Below are positions 40,589-49,485 of a DNA stretch of 64,000 bases, one piece after another. Source of the DNA: Oscillospiraceae bacterium (GTDB taxonomy: Bacteria > Bacillota > Clostridia > Oscillospirales > Oscillospiraceae); assembly GCA_902795045.1 (NCBI GenBank), contig CADBJU010000015.1, positions 41,514 through 105,513 of the forward strand, written 5' to 3'. The notes under the pieces were generated by a model, which was not told the DNA's origin, made no database searches, and was given only the letters and a program-made list of their open reading frames with translations. Each line of letters opens with the position of its first letter. Positions within the stretch are counted from its first letter, which is position 1. Made by a program: the position numbers and the translations under genes.

Positions 40589-40683
40589 TTTGATCTAAGT
40601 CGTTTTTCTCGCCGCTGGCGCGGCAATGGCCCAGGCCAGCTTCTCTTGGCCTTCGGCCAATTCACCTTCCCGAAAAACATGAC

Positions 40684-40721
40684 ATATTTTAGCATGCCCG
40701 TTTACGGCCATGCTAAAATAT
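40684..40721. promoter_or_regulatory. 13-bp inverted repeat directly upstream of miaB
   Basis: Arms ATATTTTAGCATG and CATGCTAAAATAT are perfect, separated by 12 bases. The core ATGCTAAAATA occurs three times in this interval (40554, 40710 and inverted at 40685). It is 37 bp before the miaB start, so it may be an operator or a leader hairpin. Between this and the previous palindrome are GC-rich hairpin sequences only. Confidence 0.45.
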
Positions 40722-40758
40722 AAAGACTGAGTTCTGGAAAAGCAAGGAGAATACCCCC

Positions 40759-42171
40759 ATGCCGATTGAGAGAAAAGTCATTGATATAGAGAAAATCGAA
40801 AAGCAGCGGGCGATCTGCGCGCAGATTTTTGAGCGTGTCACCGCGGACGGGCAGCGGCCCCTTGCCATGGTGGACACCTACGGCTGCCAGCAGAACGAGG
40901 CCGACAGCGAGAAGATCCGCGGGTATCTGGCCGAAATGGGCTACGGCTTTACAATGGACGAATTTCAGGCGGACGTGATCGTCGTCAACACCTGCGCCGT
41001 GCGCGAGCATGCGGAGATGCGGGTGCTGGGAAATGTCGGCGCGCTCAACCACTCCAAAAAGGCGCGGCCGGGGCAGATCGTCGCCGTCTGCGGCTGCATG
41101 GTGCAGCAGGCGCACATGGCCGAGAAGATCAAGATGTCCTACCCGGTGGTGGACCTGGTCTTCGGCCCGCACGAGCTCTGGCGCTTCCCCGAGCTTTTGA
41201 ATCAGGTGATGGAAAAGCACAGGCGCGTCTTCGCCATCGACAAGGCCGAGTCCGTGGCCGAGGGCATTCCCCTCCGGCGTGACGGGAAGGTCAAGGCGTG
41301 GCTTTCCATCATGTACGGCTGCAACAATTTCTGCACCTACTGCATCGTCCCCTACGTACGCGGGCGTGAGCGCTCGCGCAGACCGGAAGACGTCCTCGCC
41401 GAGGCGCGGCAGCTTGTCGCCGAGGGCTACAAGGATATCACCCTGCTGGGTCAGAACGTCAATTCCTACGGCAAGGACCTCGACTGCGGGGTGGATTTTG
41501 CCGATCTCATCCGTATGATCAACGATATCCCCGGCGACTTTCTCATCCGCTTCATGACAAGCCACCCGCGCGACGCAACAGAGAAGCTTTTCAAGACCAT
41601 GGCAGAGTGCGAGAAATGCGCCCACCATATCCACCTGCCCGTCCAGTCCGGCAGCGACCGCATCTTAAAGCGCATGAACCGCCACTACGACCGTGCGAAA
41701 TATCTGGATGAGATCGCTATCGCCCGGCGCTATATGCCGGACCTCGTCATCACCACCGACATCATTGTGGGCTTCCCCGACGAGACGGAGGAGGACTTTG
41801 CCGACACCCTGAGTCTCTGCGAGCAGGTGCGCTATGACGCCATGTTCACCTTCATCTACTCCAAGCGCGTCGGCACCCCGGCGGCGACGATGCCCGACCC
41901 CTACACGCGGGCCGACAAGCAGGTGCACTTCGATCAGCTCACCGAGCTTGCCAACCGCATTTCCGGCGAAAAGCACAAGGAGTACGAGGGCAAAACCGTG
42001 CGCGTGCTCGTTGACGGCGAAACAGGCAAGGAGGAATACAATCTCTCCAGCCGCACAAACGGCGGCAGGCTTGTGCATTTGCACGGCGACAAGAGCCTCA
42101 TCGGGCAGTTTATCGACGTGAAGATCACGGCGTCGAACACCTGGGCCCTGTACGGAGAAGTCGTGGGATAG
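40759..42171 (+). CDS. miaB: tRNA-2-methylthio-N6-dimethylallyladenosine synthase
   Basis: Radical-SAM methylthiotransferase acting on i6A37. 470 residues: an N-terminal UPF0004 domain with three cluster Cys (DTYGCQQNEAD, VNTCAVREHA, VCGCMVQQ), a radical-SAM domain with CxxxCxxC in MYGCNNFCTYCIVPYVRGRERSR, and a C-terminal TRAM domain (about 405-470). AAGGAGAATACCCCC precedes ATG. It pairs functionally with miaA on the other strand. Confidence 0.96.
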   Translation: MPIERKVIDIEKIEKQRAICAQIFERVTADGQRPLAMVDTYGCQQNEADSEKIRGYLAEMGYGFTMDEFQADVIVVNTCAVREHAEMRVLGNVGALNHSKKARPGQIVAVCGCMVQQAHMAEKIKMSYPVVDLVFGPHELWRFPELLNQVMEKHRRVFAIDKAESVAEGIPLRRDGKVKAWLSIMYGCNNFCTYCIVPYVRGRERSRRPEDVLAEARQLVAEGYKDITLLGQNVNSYGKDLDCGVDFADLIRMINDIPGDFLIRFMTSHPRDATEKLFKTMAECEKCAHHIHLPVQSGSDRILKRMNRHYDRAKYLDEIAIARRYMPDLVITTDIIVGFPDETEEDFADTLSLCEQVRYDAMFTFIYSKRVGTPAATMPDPYTRADKQVHFDQLTELANRISGEKHKEYEGKTVRVLVDGETGKEEYNLSSRTNGGRLVHLHGDKSLIGQFIDVKITASNTWALYGEVVG

Positions 42172-42172
42172 T

Positions 42173-42285
42173 GCCCTCTCAGTCATCGCCGCAAGCGGCG
42201 CTGACAGCTCCCCCAAGGGGGGAGCCAAGCCTTGCCTCTCCCTTTGGGAGAGGTGCCCCAGTGCGCACACTGGGGCGGAGAGGGC
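42173..42285. repeat. Family A interspersed repeat
   Basis: Runs from GCCCTCTCAGTCATCGCCGC to CACACTGGGGCGGAGAGGGC, with GCTCCCCCAAGGGGGGAGC and CTCTCCCTTTGGGAGAG hairpins. It separates miaB and mutS. Confidence 0.7.
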
Positions 42286-42324
42286 TCATGTTTTCAAAAA
42301 TCCTGACAGAAAGAGGAAACCACT

Positions 42325-44928
42325 ATGCCAGAGCTGACCCCCATGAAGCGGCAGTATCAGGAGATCAAGCAGCAGTATTCCGACTGCCTGCTCTTCTTCC
42401 GCCTCGGGGATTTTTATGAGATGTTCGATGGCGACGCGAAGACCGCCTCGAAGGAACTCGACCTGACGCTCACCACCCGTGACCGCTCGGTGGAGGACCC
42501 GGAGGAGCGCACCCCCATGTGCGGCGTGCCCTACCACAGCGCCGAGGCCTACATCGCCCGCCTCATCGCCAAGGGCTACAAGGTCGCCATCTGCGAGCAG
42601 ACCGAGGACCCGGCGCTTGCCAAGGGTCTCGTCAAGCGCGATGTCATCCGCATCATCACCCCCGGCACCGTGACGGAAAGCTCCATGCTGGAGGAAGGGA
42701 AGTCCAACTATCTCGCCGCCGTGTACCTTGCGGGCAGGGAGGGGGGCGTCGCGTTCTGCGACGTGTCCACGGGCGAGTTCTGCTGCGCCGCCTTTGAAAA
42801 CGACGCGGTCTCCCATCTTGTCAACGAGCTGGGCCGCTTCTCCCCGCGCGAGGCGCTGCTGTCCCCCAGCGCAAGGGAGCTGCCGGAGATTTACGACTTT
42901 GTGACCAAGAAGCTTTCCGCCATGCCCGAAGAGGGCGCGGAGAGCTTTGAATACATGCCCGCCGCGGCTCGCGTGTGCGAGCAGTTCGGCTTCAAGGACA
43001 TCGACGAGGCGTCCCTCGGCGATCAGCCGGGCGCTGTCTGCGCCGCCGGTGCGCTTTTGGAATACATCCAGCGCACGCAGAAATTTGACCTGAGCCACAT
43101 CCGCCGTCTCGACGTGTTCTTCGGCGGGCGCTTCATGGAGCTTGACTATGTCACCCGGCGCAATCTGGAGCTGACGGAATCCCTCCGGAGCGGAGAGAAA
43201 AAGGGCTCGCTCCTCTGGGTGCTCGACCGCACGAAGACCCCCATGGGCGGCAGGCTCCTGCGCGCCTGGGTGGAAAGGCCGCTCCTCTCCGCCGTCGCCA
43301 TCCGCCGCAGGCTCAACGCGGTGCAGGAGCTTGTAAACGACAATGTCACGCGCGCCGAGCTGATGGAAACGCTCAGAGGCATCGGCGACATGCAGCGCCT
43401 GGTCGGCAGGGCCGTCTACGGCACGGCGGGCGGGCGCGATCTCCGGGCCCTGAGCCTCTGCGCGGCCTGTCTGCCGAGGCTCAAAGAGCTGCTGCAAAAC
43501 GCTCAGTGCCTCGAATTAAAGGACATCGCCTCCATGGACGCGCTGGAGGATCTGCGCTATGAGATCGACCGCGCCATCTGCGACGATCCCCCCTTCTCCG
43601 TGCGCGAGGGCGGCATCCTCCGCCCCGGCTACTCCGAGGAGGTGGACAAGCTCCGCAATGTACGCGACAACGGCGCGAAGATGGTGCAGGACCTGGAGGC
43701 CCGCGAGCGGGAGCGCACCGGCATCAAAAAGCTCAAGGTGGGCTACAACAAGGTTTTCGGCTACTATATCGACGTGCCCAAGTCCGCGGGGCTTGAAAAC
43801 GTACCCGAGGACTACATCCGCAAGCAGACGCTGGTTTCCAACGAGCGCTACTTCACCCAGGAGCTCAAAGAGCTGGAGAACACCCTGCTCACCGCCCGGG
43901 ACCGCATCAACGATCTCGAGTACCGCTATTTCTGCGAGGTGCGCGACAGCGTGGCGGCCTCGGTAGAGCGCGTGCAGCAGGCGGCCGACGCCGTGTCAAG
44001 GCTCGACGTGCTCTGCTCGCTTGCCGAGGTCGCGGTGCGCGGCAGCTACACCTGCCCGGAGATCGACACCTCCCGCACGCTGCACATCGTCCAGGGCCGC
44101 CACCCGGTGGTGGAGAAGGCCATGAAGGACGTGCTCTTTGTCCCGAACGACACGTACTTAAACGACGCCGATGACCGCGTCGCCATCGTCACCGGCCCGA
44201 ACATGGCGGGCAAATCCACCTACATGCGCCAGACGGCGCTGATCGTCCTGATGGCGCAGATGGGCTCGTTTGTCCCGGCAAAGTCCGCCACCGTCGGCAT
44301 TGTCGACCGGGTGTTCACCCGCATCGGCGCGTCCGACGATCTGGCCTCCGGGCAATCCACCTTCATGGTGGAGATGAGCGAGACGGCGTCCATCTTAAAG
44401 CACGCCACGGCCCAGTCGCTGCTCATTCTCGACGAGATCGGGCGCGGCACCTCCACCTTTGACGGCATGGCGATCGCGCGGGCGGTGCTGGAATTTTGCG
44501 CCGACAAGCGAAAGCTCGGCGCCAAGACCATGTTCGCCACGCACTACCATGAGCTGTCCGCCCTCGAGGGGGAGCTTTCCGGCGTGCGCAACTACAACAT
44601 CACCGCCAAGAAGCAGGGCGGTGAGCTTGTCTTCCTCCGGAAGATCGTCCGCGGGGCCGCCGACGACAGCTACGGCATCGAGGTCGCAAAGCTCGCGGGC
44701 CTGCCCGACAGCCTCATCTCCAAGGCCAAGGGTTATCTGAAAGAATTGGAAAGCGAGGGCGTCTCCGTCATGGCCCCCGCCGCCCGGCCCGACGACGGGC
44801 AGATCAGTCTCGCCGACGTGGGCAGCGACGAGGTGCGGGAAATTCTGCAGAACACCGATCTCAACACCTTAACGCCCATTGAGGCCATGAACCTTCTCTT
44901 TGAGCTGCAGAGAAAGGCGCGTGCCTGA
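42325..44928 (+). CDS. mutS: DNA mismatch repair protein MutS
   Basis: 867 residues. The N-terminal mismatch-recognition domain has FFRLGDFYEMF (Phe-x-Glu wedge), followed by connector, core and clamp domains. The ATPase has Walker A TGPNMAGKSTYMRQ (about residue 625-638) and Walker B LLILDEIGRGTSTFDG, then FATHYHEL. The C-terminus has a conserved helix ending LTPIEAMNLLFELQRKA. The start follows GAGGAAACCACT. It overlaps the next gene by one base. Confidence 0.97.
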   Translation: MPELTPMKRQYQEIKQQYSDCLLFFRLGDFYEMFDGDAKTASKELDLTLTTRDRSVEDPEERTPMCGVPYHSAEAYIARLIAKGYKVAICEQTEDPALAKGLVKRDVIRIITPGTVTESSMLEEGKSNYLAAVYLAGREGGVAFCDVSTGEFCCAAFENDAVSHLVNELGRFSPREALLSPSARELPEIYDFVTKKLSAMPEEGAESFEYMPAAARVCEQFGFKDIDEASLGDQPGAVCAAGALLEYIQRTQKFDLSHIRRLDVFFGGRFMELDYVTRRNLELTESLRSGEKKGSLLWVLDRTKTPMGGRLLRAWVERPLLSAVAIRRRLNAVQELVNDNVTRAELMETLRGIGDMQRLVGRAVYGTAGGRDLRALSLCAACLPRLKELLQNAQCLELKDIASMDALEDLRYEIDRAICDDPPFSVREGGILRPGYSEEVDKLRNVRDNGAKMVQDLEARERERTGIKKLKVGYNKVFGYYIDVPKSAGLENVPEDYIRKQTLVSNERYFTQELKELENTLLTARDRINDLEYRYFCEVRDSVAASVERVQQAADAVSRLDVLCSLAEVAVRGSYTCPEIDTSRTLHIVQGRHPVVEKAMKDVLFVPNDTYLNDADDRVAIVTGPNMAGKSTYMRQTALIVLMAQMGSFVPAKSATVGIVDRVFTRIGASDDLASGQSTFMVEMSETASILKHATAQSLLILDEIGRGTSTFDGMAIARAVLEFCADKRKLGAKTMFATHYHELSALEGELSGVRNYNITAKKQGGELVFLRKIVRGAADDSYGIEVAKLAGLPDSLISKAKGYLKELESEGVSVMAPAARPDDGQISLADVGSDEVREILQNTDLNTLTPIEAMNLLFELQRKARA

Positions 44929-45644
44929 TGGAGAGACCTGTCATCAAGCGCACGCCCCCGCCGCCCTTCACAAGCAGGCTCACAAAGCGCGAGGCGATCA
45001 TGGTCCTTTTGTATCTGCCGGTACACCTTGTGCTTTTGCAGCTGGGCTTCACGGCGCTCGTGGAGCGCGGCGTCCTGCCCGAGGCGCGGGCCACGCTTTT
45101 ATACTATGTGGTGGGCTTTCTTTACATGGTGCTCAGTGCCTTCGGCTTTCTGCGCCGGGACTTTGACGCCCTCATCGACGCGCCCTTTTACTGCGTCCGG
45201 GAGATTTTGCGCGGCTATCTCTGGATGCTGGGCTTTAACCTCATCCTCGGCCTGCTTCTGCTGCTGGTGTCGGACGGGGCGGAGAACCCCAACAACCAGA
45301 GCGTCATGAACGTCTATGTCCAGGACATGGGCAGCATGAAGGCGGCCGTCATCTTCCTCGCCCCGATGGTGGAGGAGATGATGTTCCGGGCCGGGATCTT
45401 CGGCGTGCTGCGCAGGAGAAACCGCCGCGCCGCCTACATTGTCTCGGCGCTGTGCTTTGCGCTCTACCATGTGGTGCCCTACGCGCTCATGGAGCCCCTC
45501 AACTGGGTGTTCGTTTTGCAGTACATCCCGGTGTCCCTGCTGCTGGCAAGGTGCTACGAGCGCACCAACTCCATCTGGTGCAGCATCTTTTTCCACATGC
45601 TGGTCAACGGCGTCTCCCTGAGCGCCCTGGGCGCGGTGGGATAA
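44928..45644 (+). CDS. CPBP-family intramembrane metalloprotease
   Basis: A 238-residue membrane protein with about six helices and the CAAX/CPBP motifs: EEMMFRAGIFGVLRRR (Glu-Glu plus Arg), ALYHVVPYALM (His) and FFHMLVNGVSL (His). Family roles include prenyl-protein-type cleavage, bacteriocin self-immunity and protein processing; no bacteriocin gene is nearby, so the substrate is unknown. It is translationally coupled to mutS through ATGA. Confidence 0.88.
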   Translation: MERPVIKRTPPPPFTSRLTKREAIMVLLYLPVHLVLLQLGFTALVERGVLPEARATLLYYVVGFLYMVLSAFGFLRRDFDALIDAPFYCVREILRGYLWMLGFNLILGLLLLLVSDGAENPNNQSVMNVYVQDMGSMKAAVIFLAPMVEEMMFRAGIFGVLRRRNRRAAYIVSALCFALYHVVPYALMEPLNWVFVLQYIPVSLLLARCYERTNSIWCSIFFHMLVNGVSLSALGAVG

Positions 45645-46098
45645 AGCCGGCCCATGGCCCGCTTGCCTAAAGGGGCATCCCTGTTCCGGTCACGCGATTT
45701 GGCCCCCTTGCCTAAAGGGGCATCCCTGTTCCGGTCACACGATTTGGCCCCCTTGCCTAAAGGGGGCTGGCACGGCGCGTCCCCCGCAAGCGCCGTGACT
45801 GGGGGATTCCGGATTAGCGGAGATGTGCGATGAACCGGTATTTGCCCGCCTTGCCGCGTTTACCGTTTCCGTGCAGGCATTAGAGCCTGCCCGAAAAGCG
45901 GTGCGGCTGCGGAGATTCCGTGCCGCCTTTTTCTGCCACAGGCAGCGACGCGAAGCTAGTCCTTTAGGGCGGCGGCCCGCAATCCCCCCGCCCCAGTGTG
46001 CGCAGAAGGTGAATTGCCCCGAAGGGGCAAGAGAAGCCGGCCTGGGCCGCTGGGGCCCCCCCTTTAGGCAAGGGGGGCGTATACAAAAGGAGCAAGCT
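45645..46098. repeat. 45-bp tandem repeats and family A/D mosaic
   Basis: CTTGCCTAAAGGGGCATCCC recurs at 45662 and 45707, with a third partial unit at 45752, a 45-bp period. This runs into a family A-like part (GGCACGGCGCGTCCCCCGCA), then about 190 bp without recognisable features, and ends with AAGGTGAATTGCCCCGAAGG to GCCGGCCTGGGCCGC (46006-46050). That last segment is also found at 62957-63000. The mirrored CCTTTAGGCAAGGGGGG at 46069 closes the whole as a large inverted structure. No gene. Confidence 0.6.
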
Positions 46099-46812
46099 AT
46101 GACGTATACCCTCCGCCCCATCGCCCATATCGTGAGCGACTTTCCCGGAAAATTCGGCATCCCGCGCCAGGCGGGAGTGGTGCCGGAGCTGGAAAGCGCC
46201 GTCGTGTTCGAGCCCGAGTACCGGGACCCGGAGGCCCTGCGGGGCATTGAGGGCTTCAGCCATCTCTGGCTTATCTGGCAGTTTTCCGAGAGCGTGACCT
46301 CGGCCTTCTCCCCCACGGTGCGCCCGCCGCGGCTCGGCGGGAACGTGCGCATGGGGGTCTTCGCCACGCGCTCGCCGTTTCGCCCCAACTCCCTGGGGCT
46401 GAGCTGCGTGGAGCTTGTGCGGACGGAGAGCCGACCCGGACTCGGGACGGTGCTGGTGGTGCGGGGGGCCGACCTCATGGACGGCACGCCCATCTTTGAT
46501 GTCAAGCCCTACATCCCCTACGCCGACGCGCATCCCGAGGCCCGCTCCGGCTTTGCGCCCGACGCGGGGGCGACGCTTTCGGTGTGTATCTCTGACCAGC
46601 TCTTAATGAAAATTCCCGAGAACAAGCGCGAGGCCCTGCGCGGCGTTTTGGCAAACGACCCCCGGCCCCGCTACCAGCGCGATCCCGAGCGGGTCTACGC
46701 GATGGACTTTGCAAATCTCACCGTGCGCTTTACCGTGGCGGACGGGGTGCTGACGGTAACGGAAATAATCCCCTTGGAGGCGACGCAAGATGATAAAAAC
46801 GAAAAATCATGA
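46099..46812 (+). CDS. TrmO/TsaA-type tRNA methyltransferase
   Basis: Methylates N6 of t6A37 in certain tRNAs using SAM. 237 residues with the TsaA/YaeB beta-barrel: RPIAHIVSDFPGKFGIPRQAG at the N-terminus, SHLWLIWQFSE, RMGVFATRSPFRPNSLGLSCVEL (the hallmark, about 88-110) and DGTPIFDVKPYIPYAD. ATG 46099 follows AAAGGAGCAAGCT; a longer frame upstream lies in repeats and was rejected. It overlaps the esterase gene by 23 bp, so the two are coupled. Confidence 0.9.
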   Translation: MTYTLRPIAHIVSDFPGKFGIPRQAGVVPELESAVVFEPEYRDPEALRGIEGFSHLWLIWQFSESVTSAFSPTVRPPRLGGNVRMGVFATRSPFRPNSLGLSCVELVRTESRPGLGTVLVVRGADLMDGTPIFDVKPYIPYADAHPEARSGFAPDAGATLSVCISDQLLMKIPENKREALRGVLANDPRPRYQRDPERVYAMDFANLTVRFTVADGVLTVTEIIPLEATQDDKNEKS

Positions 46813-48577
46813 CGTGCTGTTCTGGATCTTCTTCGTGCTGCTGTGCGCGGTGAGCCTGACGCTTTTGGAGCTCAATAAAAACTCTCTCGCCGCCTGGGTC
46901 GGGACCCTTGCGCTGCTGATCGGATACGCGGTCTTGCGTCTCAAGAAGCTGAAAGGCAAGCACTTTTATCTGCGCGCCGCCGCCTTTCTCGCGATCTCTG
47001 CCCTGCTGCTTTCGATCCTGCTGCATGTGGGCAGGCCCTACCGCTTCCGCCCCGCCGTGGAGAAAAGCGGCGGCATGACCGGCGTTATCGAGCTGCGCGA
47101 CGGCAAGGTCCAGGGCGTTTTGACTGCCGATAAGGCGGTGGAGGTCTATACCGGCATCCCCTACGCGAAGCCCCCGGTCGGGGAGCTGCGCTGGAAGGCC
47201 CCCCAGGACCCGGAGCCCTGGGGCGGCGTGCGCACCTGCACGCATTTTGCCGCCATGGCCATGCAGCCGAGGTCCTCGGAAATCTACAATTCCCTGTCCC
47301 AGATCGTGGGCTTCCACGACTTTGAGGTGAGCGTACACGACAATTTCCGCGACGCGGTGAGCGAGGACGCGCTGTACCTGAACATCTGGAAGCCCGCCGG
47401 GGCGGGGGAGAAGCTGCCGGTGCTGGTGTACATCCACGGCGGCTCGCTCCAGACCGGGCAGCCCTGGTACGCCGACTACTCGGGCGAGGGCCTGGCCCGC
47501 AAGGGGATCCTTGTTGTAAACCTCGGCTACCGCCTGGGCGTGTTCGGCTTTCTGGCCACCGAGGAGCTGGCAGCCGAGGACCCGAATCACTCCACCGGCA
47601 ACTACGGCCTCATGGATCAGATCAAGGCCCTCGAGTGGGTGCGGGACAACATCGCGGCCTTCGGCGGCGATCCCGACAATGTGACGCTCTCGGGCGAGTC
47701 CGCGGGCGCCGCCTGCGTGACGGCGCTGTGCACCTCCCCGGAGGCGAAGGGGCTTTTCAGGCGCGCCATCGCCGAGAGCTCCACCACGACCGCGCCCGTG
47801 CCGCAGCACTCCTTCCGCCTGATGGACGAGGCGCTGAAAACCGGACGCGAGACTATGGAGCGCTTCAAGGCATCGAGCATTGAGGAGCTGCGCGCTCTGC
47901 CCGCCGAGCAGCTTGTCGCGGCGGCGGACACAAACCACCACATCACGGTCGACGGCTACATTCTGACGAAGACGCCCTACGAGTCCTATCTTGCGGGCGA
48001 GCACAATGAGGAAGCGCTGCTCCACGGCTTCAACGCCGAGGAGGGCACGCCCTTCATTCTCTTTGACCAGGCCAATCTCAAGAACTACGAGACCAAGGTG
48101 CGTGCCTATTTCAAGGACCGGGCCGACGAGGTGCTGGCGCTGTACAGGCCGACCACCGACACCGAGGCGAAGACCATGTGGGTCGACCTCTATTCCTCTG
48201 TCTACTTCACCCACGGCCATTACTGCCTGAGCCGCCAAGCCATCGCGGCAAAGGAGCCCGTGTGGGAGTACCTCTTTGCCAAGACCAACGGCCGTCTCTC
48301 CGCCTGGCACAGCGGCGAGGAGGTCTACTGCTACAACAACATCCCGGCGGACTCGAAGCTCTATGACGAAAGTGACCGCAAGCTTGCGGATCTTTTCAGC
48401 GACTACTTTGCAAACTTCATCCGTTTTGGCGACCCCAACGGCGAGGGCCTGCCCGCCTGGGAGCAGAGTGCCGACGGCACGAACGTCATGCTTCTGGGCG
48501 ACGAGCAGAAGATGACCGCCGACCCCTACCTCCCCATTGACGGCATCCTCGACCGTATGCAGGGCTGGGGCGCGTAA
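46790..48577 (+). CDS. Type B carboxylesterase with N-terminal membrane anchor
   Basis: 595 residues. Three N-terminal hydrophobic segments (about 8-27, 34-52, 62-80) anchor an extracellular alpha/beta-hydrolase of the carboxylesterase type B family. It contains the oxyanion region VLVYIHGGSLQTG, the nucleophile elbow VTLSGESAGAAC (catalytic Ser) and the C-terminal catalytic His region SAWHSGEEVYCYNN. EDALYLNIWKPA is the family signature. Secreted type B esterases rarely carry three helices. The substrate is unknown. Confidence 0.88.
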   Translation: MIKTKNHDVLFWIFFVLLCAVSLTLLELNKNSLAAWVGTLALLIGYAVLRLKKLKGKHFYLRAAAFLAISALLLSILLHVGRPYRFRPAVEKSGGMTGVIELRDGKVQGVLTADKAVEVYTGIPYAKPPVGELRWKAPQDPEPWGGVRTCTHFAAMAMQPRSSEIYNSLSQIVGFHDFEVSVHDNFRDAVSEDALYLNIWKPAGAGEKLPVLVYIHGGSLQTGQPWYADYSGEGLARKGILVVNLGYRLGVFGFLATEELAAEDPNHSTGNYGLMDQIKALEWVRDNIAAFGGDPDNVTLSGESAGAACVTALCTSPEAKGLFRRAIAESSTTTAPVPQHSFRLMDEALKTGRETMERFKASSIEELRALPAEQLVAAADTNHHITVDGYILTKTPYESYLAGEHNEEALLHGFNAEEGTPFILFDQANLKNYETKVRAYFKDRADEVLALYRPTTDTEAKTMWVDLYSSVYFTHGHYCLSRQAIAAKEPVWEYLFAKTNGRLSAWHSGEEVYCYNNIPADSKLYDESDRKLADLFSDYFANFIRFGDPNGEGLPAWEQSADGTNVMLLGDEQKMTADPYLPIDGILDRMQGWGA

Positions 48578-48698
48578 GGCCGCGCTGATTTTACAAAGGT
48601 GAAACAAATTTTGTATTATCTGCGAAACATCTTTGCGGTATTCTATACTCGCAAGCAGGAAAGAACTTCATAAGGAACGAAAGTTCTTCTTAAACTAA
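48578..48698 (+). other. Possible small-RNA leader between esterase and cdd
   Basis: Has a TATACT box at about 48642 and a hairpin AAGAACTT / AAGTTCTT (48663-48688) leading into the terminator at 48699-48734. A short untranslated RNA of about 90 nt is conceivable, but no good -35 box is present. Alternatively it is the 3' untranslated region of the esterase transcript. Confidence 0.3.
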
Positions 48699-48734
48699 AA
48701 GCAGAGTGGTCAGGCACTCTGCTTTGGTTTTTTA
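48699..48734 (+). terminator. Intrinsic terminator
   Basis: Arms AAGCAGAGTG and CACTCTGCTT followed by GGTTTTTT. It ends the esterase transcript or a small RNA. Confidence 0.85.
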
Positions 48735-48748
48735 AACGATAAACAGCA

Positions 48749-48786
48749 AATCACCTGCCGGGCTTTTCGCCCCGGCAGGTGATTTG
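48749..48786. terminator. Bidirectional hairpin terminator before cdd 3' end
   Basis: Arms AAATCACCTGCCGGGG and CCCCGGCAGGTGATTT are nearly perfect over 15 bp. On the minus strand it is the likely terminator for cdd. Confidence 0.75.
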
Positions 48787-48847
48787 TTGCTCCCGCTCAT
48801 ACTGTTCCTTGATAAGAAGCCTTAAAGATTTCTATCAAGGGATAGTA

Positions 48848-49228
48848 TCAATAATTGAACGTATGCGGCAGCAGCTCCGAGAGCTTGTAGCTGACATAGC
48901 GGTCGCCAGCCTTGGCGCACAGCACCTCCATATCCGGGGAAAACTCGGCCAGGAACTGGCGGCAGGCGCCGCAGGGGGTGCACCAGTTTTCGCTGTCGGC
49001 GTAGATGGCGATGCGCGTAAATTCGCGGTGTCCCTCGCTGACGGCCTTGCAGCAGGCGGTGCGCTCGGCGCAGATGGTGCTGCCGAGGGCGGCGTTTTCC
49101 ACGTTGCAGCCGGTGAAGACTGCACCGTCCGTGCACTCGAGCGCGGCGCCGACGGCGAAGCGGGAATAGGGCACATAGGCGTTCAGCGACGCCGCCTTGG
49201 CCCGGGACAGGAGTTCTCTGTCTGTCAT
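48848..49228 (-). CDS. cdd: Cytidine deaminase
   Basis: Zinc enzyme converting cytidine and deoxycytidine to uridine forms in pyrimidine salvage. The 126-residue length is that of the homotetrameric type. Zinc-site motifs are CAERTACCKAV (Cys-Ala-Glu, about 52-62) and CTPCGACRQ (about 83-91). N-terminal SRFAVGAALECTDGAVFTGCNVENAA is the substrate site. The start follows GGGAGGAAAGAAC. Monocistronic. Confidence 0.95.
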   Translation of the reverse strand: MTDRELLSRAKAASLNAYVPYSRFAVGAALECTDGAVFTGCNVENAALGSTICAERTACCKAVSEGHREFTRIAIYADSENWCTPCGACRQFLAEFSPDMEVLCAKAGDRYVSYKLSELLPHTFNY

Positions 49229-49255
49229 GTTCTTTCCTCCCTTTTTTAAATTATT

Positions 49256-49481
49256 AGTGGATATCGGCTTAACTCAGTAAGAACCGGCTTCCGGTCTGTC
49301 ATTGCGAACCAGTGACCGATGTCACGACAAGCAAGGATCGCGTCACGCGTTTCTCGCGCGTCGCGTTGGTGTGGCAATCCGTACTCCCAGCGGCCAGTTA
49401 AGATTTCTGAGTGTTTCAATGCCTCCGGCGGGCGGATTGCCACGACCAGTTTGAGAACTGGTCTCGCAATGACGGGATTAG
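49256..49481. repeat. Family B interspersed repeat, right end lost
   Basis: Left end ATATCGGCTTAACTCAGTAA, then TGTCATTGCGAACCAGTGAC, the inserted module ACGACAAGCAAGGATCGCG (shortened), GTGTGGCAATCCG, and CGCAATGACGG. The matching right terminal repeat seen in the 6363 copy is missing. Confidence 0.7.
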
Positions 49482-49485
49482 CACT

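Noticed and set aside
45823-46098. N-terminal extension of the TrmO frame
   Set aside because: It lies in repeat sequence and lacks a ribosome binding site, whereas AAAGGAG precedes the ATG at 46099.
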